Shown piece by piece: positions 1-13,021 of a stretch of DNA of 64,000 bases. Source of the stretch: Hysterangium stoloniferum (Eukaryota > Basidiomycota > Agaricomycetes > Hysterangiales > Hysterangiaceae). The stretch's first letter is position 1. Every line of letters begins with the position of its first letter. The DNA lies in NCBI GenBank assembly GCA_015178975.1, contig WHVD01000014.1, positions 930,001 to 994,000 of the forward strand. Reading direction: 5' to 3'. A program made the translations under genes and the position numbers. A model generated the notes under the pieces. The model was not told where the DNA came from. It searched no databases and worked only from the letters and a program-made list of their open reading frames with translations.

Positions 1-2960
1 ATGAGTAAGATATGTTGTACTAGCTACCGATTCCCTGATGTACGGCACATGATGGTAAAGGTAGTAGTCAAGGCCATGGTTTGACGTAGGTCGTTGAGAG
101 TAAATAACCGGACTGGAACATCCCAATAATACGATGAAATTCTCCCGAAGCGTGCTGAGCCCAGGATAGATAGGGAAGCAGCGCCGATTATCACTGAGAG
201 AGAACATGAGAGAAGATAGGCCCGTTGATGGTGCTTGTGGGGTTAATGTTAACTACCATAGCTTATCAGAAGCTGGCTCGCCTACACAAGTACTGTGATA
301 TTTTTGGAGAGCCAACCGCAGCACGCCAGGGGGAATTTGAAAAAGAAAGAAATATTAGTTGTTGGCTCACAAGCACTTGTTATTCAGGATGGTCTCGAGT
401 AAAGATATTGAATTCAGGCTAAAAATATTCCGCCGAACTCTTTAAAATAGTGAGTATGGAGACAAGGGGATAAGGGGAGGTGTGGCCGGCCGTCGTGCTT
501 ATGAGTAGTGAAATGCATCAGTAAAATGGTTTTGAGCGGACTTTCCCAAGGTTCTAAGCCGGCTATCAGTCCGATTTGAAGTCTTCCATCAGAGCACGTT
601 TTGGTGGCAACAGCCCAGCCTCCCGGATCAAAAAGCATTTCATCCGCATGGAGAAACGTGCTTCAAAATTCCGACAATCCAGGGGCCTCCGTCCAAATAC
701 GCGTGCCGATAAGCAGAATAAGGCCCAGTAGTGGTTCCTCCTCTTCTTCCACATCAACATGGCATTATTTATGAATTTTGTTAAAGCACTGCACGTATTC
801 GAACGTAGTATAAACAATGGGTCGTGGCAGTAAAAATAATTCTGAGAACAGGTTTCTATATTGCAGTTTAGTTATCCAATAATATATCATCAATCGAAGT
901 ATGCAGCGGCAAAAACTATTTCTTTTTATAATTATTAAAAGATAAGATAGTTTTGTGCTCACTTCAATTTTATACATATACACAAACTTACATCGGAGCG
1001 GTTGGCCAATGCAGAGATTTTAAGGACCTTTTTGGACTCAAATTGAGACTTCTTAATGTCGGCAAGGGATCCTCAACCCGGATCTTTTAATCTAAAACCG
1101 CCGCCGCCAGAAGACATACTGTAGCCGTTTAAATCACAATCTTTTTTCCAACAGGTACACAACTGTCCTAAGCCTGGCCAGTTTTCCCTTGATCGCCTTA
1201 CCGAACTTGATGTCGAGCCATTAACACCTATAGATATGGTATTAAAGTCGACTCATAATTGCTCTAGCGGTTTTTTCATGCAAAACCAACAAAGTAAGCA
1301 CTCTGTTTTCTTGACTTCACGCCTCTATCCACGTACTTTATTATTATTGTTGTTGTTTTTGCTATCGTTATCACTTTATTTTTATTTTTTGGAACTTTAT
1401 GAGCTGTGTAGGGCTGAGTGACGTTAAGCAAACTTGCTATATTTAACAAAGCACATCATCCTCGTGGAAATGACCCATGACACCACCCGTAAAACAAGGG
1501 CAGGAAGTACAGCCACAAGTTTGTCCGCTAAGAAAATTAAAGCAAAGGTTTATTAATATAAGATTGACGATACAAGGAACAAGGTTTCCCCCCTCGGCAA
1601 TGGCGAGTGCATTACCCAGAAATGAAAAGAAGTGCTTCCAGAGCTTCATTGTGTAAACAATTGGCTTTGGTTTCTCTGAAATATATTTTGTTAATTTCCG
1701 AGATATAAGCAATGCAGTCAGAACCAGAAAAAAAATCTGAACTTTTTTCAACAACCATGGTTTTGGCGTTTATAATGATAAGCGCCTACTGTCGCCGTTA
1801 TTTCTGAAGCTAAGCCATTTCTTGGCCATTTGCAGTAATTTATTTCATTCATTGAATCCTTTGGATGGCATGCGGAGGATATCCAAAGCAACGGAGAGCC
1901 TCATTGAAAATATCTTATGGCATCAAATAGACGTAAGAAACCAGATTCGGCATTTGAAAGTGATTCCTCCGAGTCGAAATAGGTACCTGCAATTGGACGA
2001 CCATCCCGCTCCTTCGAATAAAAAGGTACGTTAGAAAGGGGACAGCGCCCTCCCAACAATTATATTTAGGTATGCGAAACGGATCTGCACGGTTTATATC
2101 GGCTTCCGAGTCAGTCTAGATCATTCACATAATTGCTAGAATCAAGTGAGGATATTTTGGCGATATTTGGGGAGAACCTTGTTCTCAGATTCATAGCCCC
2201 TTTTAATTCCATTTTCTTGTAAATGTAGGTTTAATTATGTATCTTAAATTTTTATCTGGATTTAGATATACCGTTGCTATTCAATTCTAACAAAAGAGAT
2301 ATTTTTTTAACAAGGCTTCGAATTATCTAAGCGCCTATCTTGAAGGTGTTAGGCCCGTTTGTCGTGTTTTAATGCAGCCTAGCCGTCCTTCTCCACACCT
2401 CAACACCGAGGACCGTTTTTTACCGTACTGCGCAGAGACGACATATTCATTGCCCTGTTGTGCTATTTTTGGTCGGGGGTTGGGGAGGCCTACCAGGCTT
2501 CTCAAATATTTTCTTTCTCGCCACCTCCTGTCGAACATCTTCGAAGGCACCGTCTCGGCCGTTCCTTGCTAGCTTCACCTGCTCTGCTGGATCAGGTGCG
2601 AGCTGTAGGAGAGATGGAATATTTAAATGAAGTCAATATATAGTTGCTCTCCTTCTTTCGTTATCTTTCGCCCGTATCTGACTTTCTTAAATATTTTCTC
2701 CTGTATTTATGATTGAGCAACATCTCAATCTACTGATGGACTACGTTTGGTAAGTTCTCCACAACAGGCTTGCCAATTTCCCGGATTCTGATCATAACTG
2801 ATCATCTATCTGAGTAGAAAATTTTATAACCAGCCTCCACCTTCTCCTTATACGGGGTTACTAGAAACCCGAAATATCTCGCCTACAATCTATTAATGGT
2901 CCAACCTTCCAATCTAATGCAACATGTTTAAAATGATAATCCCCACGTACATCGCGAGAC
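1..2960. other. Gene-poor left flank
   Basis: I see only short ORFs here, the longest about 103 codons on the reverse strand near 1443-1754. None has a recognisable motif or extends through plausible splice sites. There is no clear repeat structure and no terminal-repeat pair that I could find. The last few hundred bases presumably contain the promoter and 5' UTR of the MFS transporter that starts at 2961, but no TATA element stands out. Confidence 0.5.
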
Positions 2961-5608
2961 ATGGATCCCCTGTCTCGCCTTCCTAGCCACACATCTGGCA
3001 ACTCGACATTGTTTGGTGAAACATTGCCCAATGAAAAGCTCCAGGAACGACAAGATGGCCTTTCAAAAGACCTCGAGGGTGGTATTGCGAACCGTGCGGG
3101 AATATCTGACATTATAATAGTCAACTGGGATGGAGAGAATGACCCTACAAACCCCAGAAAGTATGTTTCAAGATATTTCAAAATTGACTTCAAAGGTTGA
3201 CTATAGTCGGGTAGTTGGACTAAGAAGAAGAAATGGGCAGCGACGGCAGTTGTGTTGTTTTATATCTTCCTGCACCCAATAGCTTCTTCTATGATGGCAC
3301 CCGCCACCAATGCGATTGCTCATGACCTGAAAATCACAAATTCAGTTGTTTTAGCCATGACTGTATCAATATATCTTTTCGCATATGGTGAAAAAGCACA
3401 TCCTTATGTAAATTCTCCCATGGCTGACCCCCATCCCCCTCCAGCTTTCGGGCCACTGCTCTTCGGGCCACTAAGCGAACTCTTCGGAAGAGCTCGAGTA
3501 ATCCAGTTGGCTATTTTGTTTTTCCTCGTCTTCAATATCGCCTGTGGATTTGCCCAGAACACAAGCCAATTATTAGCGTTCCGATTCCTAGCAGGATTTG
3601 GAGGAAGCGCGCCACTTTCGGTAAGTATCTGCCGTTGTTGAGTTTCTGTTCTTTAGTGACGAGCAGGACGACCCGAAAAATGGTGGTGGTGTAATAGGAG
3701 ATTGTTTTTCTCCAGAAGAACGTGGACAAGCCATTGCCATCTATAGCTTAGCACCTATGTTAGGGCCAGTTCTAGGTATCTCACCAGTTAACGTGTCGTG
3801 TTCCTCCTCGCTCACTGACTACAGGTGCTGCAGCGGGAGCTTTTATCACAGAATACGTCAGTTGGAGATGGGTATTCTATGGCACAAGTATCGCATGTGG
3901 CTTCGCGCACTTTCTGGGGCTGATATTCCTGCAAGAAAGTAAGATTGCATCGTCACCGCCGTATCTGAAATTCCGTACTAATATATACAGCCTTCCCGCC
4001 TGTTTTGTTGGCGCAGAAGGCACAAAAAATCCGCTCGGAGAGAGGCATCCCTCCTAATGACCGAACGCTAGTTCGCACTGAGTATGACTCCCCGGATAGA
4101 CAGTATGTTTATGATGTTCATCGACCATGCCCTTTGACATTTAGATACGATGCATTTTAGCTGGCAGGCACTCTTCGCAACGGCATTAACGCGGCCATTT
4201 GTGTTTTTATTCCATGAGCACATAATCCAGTTGTTGGGTGTATATATGGCATTCGTGTACGTCTTACATCTTATCCTGCACCACTTCACACAATACATTT
4301 ACCCTGCCCACTAAGATATGGCAAGTACATTGCGATATCTAGGTTTGAGGTTCGTGCTGATTTTCTCCTGGATTTTTCGCAGGCAGTCTTTATTGTAAGC
4401 AGTTCAATATTAAAATTATTTTATCCCAAAAACTGATTTATTAATTATCTAGTGATTTTGGACACCATTCCTGATATTTTCGAAAATATCTATGAGCAGC
4501 CGGTAGGGATTGCAGGCTGTCACTATATTGCCATGGGGCTAGGGCTTACTGTAGCATCTCAGGTAGGTGCTTTACTAAACCTTACAAATTAAATAGTATT
4601 GATAGTTGAAACGCCATCCCGTAGATTAACGTAGGGCTACTGGATAATGTTTATAAACATTTTCAGAATAAGAACGGCGGTGTGGGCAAACCTGAATTCC
4701 GCCTACGTAAGTTACGTTACGTCCCAAGAAGCCAATTGCAAAGCTAAATGGTATCTTTCATATGTAGCATTTATGGCTATAGGCTTGGTCTTCCTTTGTG
4801 GCGGGCTGCTCATGTTTGGTAGGCTCTTTTGCATGCATTCAGGATCGTATCCATGTAGTTTTTCATTAATGGTTTTCACACCTTTCAGGCTGGGCTGCTG
4901 AAAATCACGTAAATTGGATCGTAGCAGATATCGTGAGATACTCCAGCTTGAGGCTTAATGAAGTAACCCGCTGATGACAATAAACAATTCTTGTATAGGG
5001 CATCAGTTTCATAAGGTGCGTCGTCCGATTACCTTCGAAATTACGAATGAACCTAATAGTAGCTTCACAGCGCTGGCATAATTGTGATTTACCAGAGTAT
5101 TCAATCATATATGGTTGATGCATTCACCTTATATGCTGCATCTGGTAGGTTTGGATTTTACTCATTTGTTTTCGTCTTCGCATTCTATCCGCAACTGCGA
5201 TACCTTACTAAAACCGTTTTCTTTTCTTTTCTTTTTCACTCGAAGCATTAGCCCCAGTAGCGTTCCTTCGTGCCCTCGCAGCATTTGGATTCCCTCTTTT
5301 CGCGCCTGCTATGTGGGTCTCCGGAGTCAATGTATACTTCGTTTTATCGCTAATATATTGCTAAATTTCACAGGTATCATAAACTAGGCTACGGCATAGG
5401 TGATAGCATTCTTGCAGTATCCGCCCTCGTCATCGGAGTCCCTGCGTGAGTTCCTATTCTTATTCTTATTTGCATCGAGCATGAGCATATACTAACTGTC
5501 ATGTTTTTTCATCTATATAGCCCGTTCTTATTCTGGTTTTTCGGTGAACGTATAAGAAATAAAAGCCGACACGCAGCAGGATCACGAACTTACAGCCTTG
5601 AACCTTGA
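2961..5608 (+). CDS. MFS transporter A (drug:H+ antiporter / polyamine-transporter type)
   Basis: Predicted 12-TM plasma-membrane transporter of about 531 residues in about 17 exons: 2961-3160, 3215-3387, 3445-3620, 3667-3775, 3825-3938, 3991-4102, 4161-4260, 4383-4394, 4453-4562, 4625-4706, 4768-4818, 4889-4932, 4999-5015, 5071-5144, 5252-5312, 5374-5445 and 5521-5608. The hydrophilic N-terminus ends in the family hallmark WDGENDPTNPRNW. Motif A is GPLSELFGR, and GDCFSPEERGQA, the motif-C-like LGPVLGAAAGAF, SWRWVF and NKNGGVGKPEFRL follow. The protein ends with FGERIRNKSR. Apart from the exon 7/8 junction, where one base is unaccounted for with a GT donor, the exons join in frame, so the gene looks functional. 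Exon 4 appears to use an upstream acceptor that adds about five residues relative to paralogue B. Family knowledge suggests proton-coupled export of polyamines or small toxic compounds; the substrate cannot be read from sequence. It is paralogous to the reverse-strand gene at 15212-17966. Confidence 0.85.
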
Positions 5609-6881
5609 AACGATGTTCCATCTTCTGAGAGCCTCAGAGATCCCCTCCTTCGGACTATGTAGCTATGTAAACCATCCTTCTTCGTTCCTCGGTGAACGGT
5701 GCTGGAGATGTACAAAGTGAAAACCAAACAGTCCTTGTGATCTCACTATCTCGATTGTTGCTAATCCTTTACCATCAACTCCGATATCTTCATTCTTTTC
5801 TCTTCTGACTTCGGTCACCACTAACTTATACAACTAATTGTGTTAGTGGTTACACTTCCGTTTTCTGTCTGACTTATATATACCTAATTGTGCTAATGGT
5901 TACACTTCCGTTTGCTGTCTAACTTATATATACCTAATTGTGCTAATGGTTACACTTCCGTTTGCTGTCTGACTTATATACCCAATTGTGTTAATGGTTA
6001 CACTTCCGTTTGCTGTGCCCCCTCATAACCGAAATGTAAGCCCGCATTCGTCCGTATTGGATGACGGGAGGAGAATAATCAAATGTGTAGAAGGAACTTC
6101 AGCGGTATATTTTCGGTGGATGGAATGATACACACCTATTAGTAATGAGAGGATCGGAGCTATCTGAATATGGATGTTGTATTGTGAAAGTCTCAAAGCT
6201 CAGTTGATATGCTATATCAATCTCATCTCTGGAAAACGAACACGTAATAATTTGCTTAACGTTCGCGAAGCCTGCTCCTAACTTTTCTGCAGTGCCTTCA
6301 AATCTACGTCATATTCTTGTTAGTAATTAATGGCATTTCTTATAAAACAATCATCAGACCGTTTGAAAGCACACACTGCTGGAATTTCACAAAATAAAAG
6401 AAGAGAGAACTAGGTGTACATCCAACCAGGACATTCCTCGGGAATTCTAGCCGAAATGGGATACGGCTCCCATAACACCCCAAATATAGAAACTATTCAG
6501 ACATCCTTTTGCTGGGTATTTTGAGGGGAGTGCGTGGAGTAATTAAGGAGCAACTACAGAATTCCTTTTTGTCAGGAGGTCGTGGGATAGAATCGCAATA
6601 TCAACAGATTTCTCGATCCGAGAGCCACGAATACTGATGACGACGGTGTGACTACGTGACAAGACCATGCTCGCCTACCATTTCCAGCGCTTCTCATGAT
6701 TGAAAACGGGCGTACGAGGCCTCGAGTTCATCGTTTACGGGCAGCGAGTAGGCTATTTGGGACTTCAGGCGGTCATTAAAAATCTCTGTCTCTTCCGTTT
6801 ATTCTCATTGTCTATAGGTACGCACCCTGGAGACATTAGCAGTTGTCAGCCACGCGTATCTCGTGACCTGCCTTTTCTTAG
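5609..6881. other. Intergenic region between MFS A and IDP1
   Basis: It holds the 3' end of MFS A, a 50-bp minisatellite (listed separately) and the presumed promoter and 5' UTR of the NADP-isocitrate dehydrogenase gene. I see no convincing coding exon and no clear TATA element. Confidence 0.5.
5821..6017. repeat. Minisatellite, 50-bp unit, about 4 copies
   Basis: A 50-bp unit containing GGTTACACTTCCGTTT and TAATTGTG is repeated head to tail. The phase marker ACTTATATA recurs at about 5872, 5922 and 5972, and a more diverged first copy starts near 5821. Copies differ by a few substitutions. The array lies about 200 bp past the stop codon of MFS transporter A. Confidence 0.85.
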
Positions 6882-8978
<2,097 letters not shown>

Positions 8979-9750
8979 TCACGTGTGTAAGGTCCCAAAG
9001 CCCCAATCACTGACCGGCAATCCATCAATAAAATAAAATAAAATCTTTCACAAATATATCAAGTTGGGATTGGCGGTTGGGTGTGTCTGTGTCCTGTGAT
9101 GTGTTGTTTGTCTTGTGACTGCATGTATGGGAATGGGTGGCTGCAATGATGGAATCTACGTGTTTGTTTGTGTTTGTTTGATAGGTAGTTGGTATGCATT
9201 GAATTCGAGTGGTTATAAACTAGGTGTGTGGGAGGAAAAGTAAAGGTAGTCTTGGATTCCAAGGCCTCGATCAATATAAAAAAAACCATTTTTCGTCATC
9301 GGTCGTGGGGCCGCTCCATTAAACATGTTCATAAGGGAAACGCCTCTTAGGTCTGCCATTATTAACGTTGCAGCAAAGAGTGAACTAGACGACCTCCCAA
9401 CCGAAAATAATCGGCGATGATCCTGTAGGGACTTGTGACGGAGATATAGGAAAGTACCGCACAGGGTGTCGCGTTGTCGTGCAAGTGCCACAACACTTTT
9501 GGGATCAGAAGTTGAATCAGCAGCACAGGATAGTAATACTTCCTATGGGCAAGGGCACCCAAATGTGATTAACATGCATTAAGACAATTGAAGGTGAATC
9601 TTGATTTGGAAACTTACAAGAGGCACTTGTGCAAAGGTTGAGTAGTATAGTTATTTAACTGTTGAGCTGTTGAGCTATTTAAAACACATCTGTAAGAGGT
9701 TGTATCCAAATATCAAAACAAGTTCACATACCATTCTGATTGAGGTTACA
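8979..9750. other. 3' flank of IDP1
   Basis: There is no recognised gene. A polyadenylation-like AATAAAATAAAAT stretch occurs near 9029-9045, shortly after the IDP1 stop, and is a reasonable 3'-end signal. Short ORFs on the reverse strand around 9213-9491 have no identifiable motif. Confidence 0.4.
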
Positions 9751-9751
9751 A

Positions 9752-10690
9752 TGCCAGTTGAATCTGAATCATATCACATTCATCATAAATGAATGGCTTA
9801 TTTCCAAGGTTACTAGCTCTTCCTTCATATTGACAAGCAATATGAGACCAATTATGATATTCATCACAGTGAATGTAATCATTGGTTAATTCCTGAGCTG
9901 CTTCCTCATTACCATCACCAGTATGTCTACAGCAGCATGAGATTGGAAATTATGAAGCATTAGAACTTATCCCAGTAATCCCAAGTATTGGATATAAGGC
10001 AGGCATAGACACAGGTTTTGGGAGTCTTTTGGGCTTTGTTCTATGACTGACTACTTGGCCTTCACCATCAGACTCTACTCTTTGAAGGTATCTTTGAGAA
10101 TGCTTCTGTTGGGGATAGGATGCCTCATCATCCTCATCAAATTGGATTAATATATGAGATTAATTGCTATCTTGTCTCTTGAGTGTGCTAGGTGCATTTG
10201 GAGTGATTTGAATTTGCTTTGGAGTAATATCCAGCCTACTGGAGTTTGTAAGCCAAAAGCATTCCTCTGATGGAAATAGAGAAAAGATAGTAGGATTTAG
10301 AGTGACTTGAGGCAGTGTTGCTGAAGAATTATAGTTTACAAGAATATGGTGATTAGTCAAGACTTTTTTTGTATTTTCTGAAACTCTTCCTGAGCTTTAA
10401 TTTCACCTTGCAATACATACATATATAACAGCACTAGTATATGAAGATATGCCTGAAACTGTCTGAATTTTCTCTTCAAGATATTGTGATATAGTGCCTT
10501 TTTGTATTTTTACTGAGGATCCTGAATGATGTAAACCATTATGTTCATAGATAGCATTGCCATTATGGAACCTTGATGTAAAGTGTTGAACAGATGGTGA
10601 ATAAATAGCTTTGCCTACAAGGTTGTAGTAGAGGCCTTCAAGATGACTTGGATTCTGAAATAATTTGAGCTTTTTAGGCAGACACTATGT
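9752..10690 (-). pseudogene. Degenerate repeat-associated ORF with PHD-like Cys/His cluster
   Basis: Conceptual translation of the reverse strand gives long coherent stretches broken by stops and frame changes. One runs from about 10690 to 10440 and contains LVGKAIYSPSVQHF. A second, 10360-10160, contains PQVTLNPTIF. A third, about 10150-9752, contains DEDDEASYPQQKHSQRYLQ and then a Cys/His-rich segment CDEYHNWSHIACQ followed by YDECD. That spacing and the Trp resemble the core of a PHD finger (CxxC ... WxHxxC ... C), but the domain is incomplete. The region is AT-rich compared with IDP1 and neighbours transposon remnants, so I read it as a decayed transposon-associated gene. A spliced live gene is less likely because of the stops. 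The family is not identified. Confidence 0.4.
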
Positions 10691-11301
10691 CTCCATCAAG
10701 CTCTCATAATCCAGGGACAAAATAAGCATGATGGGAATGCATTATAATCAGTTCAAAAAGTATTATGATCATATACTATTAGAGAAATAAGACAGACAAT
10801 TCCAAAATAAGAGAAATAACTGAATAAATTTCAGGAAGTCCAGTAAGCAGTTTAAGTGATCCAGTTAGCAAAGAGTTCGAAAGTATACATCCACAGGGAT
10901 CCAAAGTATGCACAGATGGTACTTCTTGACTGATGTGAGATTTTGCCAGCAGGGAATTCTCTCTGGCTGGTATCTGTTGCTACTACAGGAGTGACCAAAG
11001 TAGATAAATACTAAACCTACACCTTAGAGTCTAGAGTTTAAGCCATTCACTATATAAGTGAAAGAGGTACAAGGTTACAGCAAACTAGAATCTTGCAGGT
11101 ATACTTCTGACTTAATAGTCCTAATCTATCAGCCAGGTACTCCCAACTTAATTAAAGAGTGAGCTATAAAAAAGAAAAAAAGAGACAGCTATCTAAGAAA
11201 AAGGATAGTACCTTTCCAAAACAAGAGATTCCCAGCTCAATTTCAGAGGTTGACTGTCAAGGCTCAAAAGTCTTTCAAACTCTGACATTGAATCTCACTG
11301 T
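10691..11301. other. Repeat-like AT-rich spacer
   Basis: AT-rich sequence with no recognisable ORF, lying between the degenerate PHD-like ORF and the solo LTR. It probably belongs to the same old transposon, but no terminal repeat could be assigned. Confidence 0.3.
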
Positions 11302-11306
11302 GTGGG

Positions 11307-12080
11307 TGTTACGACCGGGCAAATCCCGCCGGACTCCAGGCACTAACTCGTACGCCCCCACGCGCTACAAGCACCAATCGTCTGTTTATAGGATTTCCCG
11401 CCCGGACTCCGTTACGTCAAGACTCGTTACGTTCGACCTCATTAAGACACATATCAGTCACCGGACTTCCCCCGGACCCCGTCTCTGTCTATGTCCGTCT
11501 TCGTCCCACGCATCAGTCACCGGTCCCCGCTTAGAATCCCGTCACCGCTCTAATCGAGCCCCATTCCCGTTTTAGTCAAATGACCTGTCACGATTTAGGA
11601 CTCCGCTCCCGCTCCGTTCCGTCCCGTTCCTAACACCAATTTGGTGTTTACTATTCCCGTTCTATGTTTTGCTCGTTTCGTCTCATTATTACTGGATTCG
11701 GTATGTCATGCATTCCACGGTCTATATAAACTGGCAGATGTTGTACATACAATCCAGTCAGAAAATTAGCTTAGATTCCCCCCAGTAATCTAATACATTT
11801 TCCTCTCTAAAACCCTACTCTTATCAGACCGCTCGCACTAGTCGGAGCCCACGGGCTCCGGCGCATCTATCTCTCTCGACTATCTCGATTCACGACTCTC
11901 GACTCACGACCTACGACTCACGACCCACGAACCCCCGCCCGGACTCCCCGGGATTCCCGTCCGCCTGTCTGAAATTGGACAACACGATCTAGCGAGGGCG
12001 CAGCCTATAAGCTGAAGCCAAGTCCTACCGGATATCCCGCGGGTTTCTCCGGAAACCCGGCCTGAGTGTGTATCCTAACA
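11307..12080 (+). mobile_element. Solo LTR of the 23-kb gypsy family, TSD GTGGG
   Basis: 774 bp, beginning TGTTACGACCGG and ending TATCCTAACA, flanked by an exact 5-bp target-site duplication GTGGG (11302-11306 and 12081-12085). It is clearly the same family as the LTRs at 23210-24029 and 30922-31739. It lacks a short internal segment around the GTTATGGGTTATGCTT region. The TATA box lies in CTATATAAACTGG near 11722. It keeps more CpG sites than the two LTRs of the full-length element. Solo LTRs arise by recombination between the two LTRs of an inserted element. Confidence 0.95.
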
Positions 12081-12081
12081 G

Positions 12082-12405
12082 TGGGTGCCATGCACTGCTG
12101 TGAGGGGTGTTGCAAAAAGTGGAGAATTGCCACAAATATATATTTTGAATGGTAACACTCAAAATACCATTTTAAATGATATATGTATGCTTTTAGAAAA
12201 GGGGGCTAATTCACAATTTTAAACATTAAAACCCAGTCTTAGAGTAAATTAACAGAGCTCAGTAGACAGATTGATCTATTATGAAGAATATATACAAAAC
12301 TATATTCATTCTATGCTAGCTAAATGCATATTTGAGGGCATTTTGAGGTATTCACGGCAGTCACAACACCCTGCATGGCACTTTCCCATGGCCCATAGTT
12401 ATGTA
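12082..12405. repeat. Copy 1 of a TIR-type dispersed repeat, interrupted by the solo LTR
   Basis: The segment at about 12170-12400 is similar over some 230 bp to 33447-33660. Shared words include ATTTTAAACATTAAAAC, GTAAATTAACAG, GAGGGCATTTTGAGG and the terminal CACTTTCCCATGGCC. The left edge (around 12087, GTGCCATGCACTGC ... GGGTGTTGC) resembles the reverse complement of the right edge (GTCACAACACCCTGCATGGCAC), which suggests terminal inverted repeats of a small DNA transposon. The solo LTR at 11307 inserted close to its left tip. No transposase is encoded. Confidence 0.55.
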
Positions 12406-12780
12406 TGTACAGCCTGTCGTATTATTGTCGGACTCACTCATACTATTCATCCATTGCTGTGGCTATTCAATGAGGTGAAAGCTCACAACATGTGAAGAAG
12501 TGTCAGTGTCCTGATCTTGGTGTTGTCCATTGGTTTGGCCCAGCTTCCTGTTCTCCCAAACACCTGACACAAGAATAACGGTGGGAACCACCTTCAATTG
12601 AACACACTAGCCAGAAGAGCCTGAACGAGATGTGTATCGAAATGGCGGCAGGGGAGGCCTTTTTAAGACATTCAGCAATATCTTATGTAAAACAAGTATC
12701 GTTCATGATTCGGATGTTAGTCTAACCATGGCTAGTGCCCAAAAATGTATTCAACACATGTATGGGGACAACTGCAGAGC
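12406..12780. other. Spacer
   Basis: No gene or repeat is recognised between the TIR-type repeat and the possible last exon of the unknown reverse-strand gene. Confidence 0.35.
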
Positions 12781-13021
12781 TCACGGGGTTAATGCAAAGT
12801 GACTATATGCATTCTGACATGGGCTCAAATCATATAGCTTTATGACATCTGCAACCCTGGCTGCAAGGTGAGTGGAATAAAGGGCAATGCTATTGGACTC
12901 CTCCTGGTTTGGTTGAGAATGTGGCCAGATCATGCAAGAGAAATGAATAAGATTTGTCTCCAACTGAGGGTGCAAGACCTTTGTCAGGGAAACCATGTTC
13001 CTCCAACGCTGATGTGGGGGT

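Noticed and set aside
1443-1754. 103-codon reverse-strand ORF with a hydrophobic N-terminus
   Set aside because: No plausible continuation, motif or splice context; composition fits chance in AT-rich DNA.
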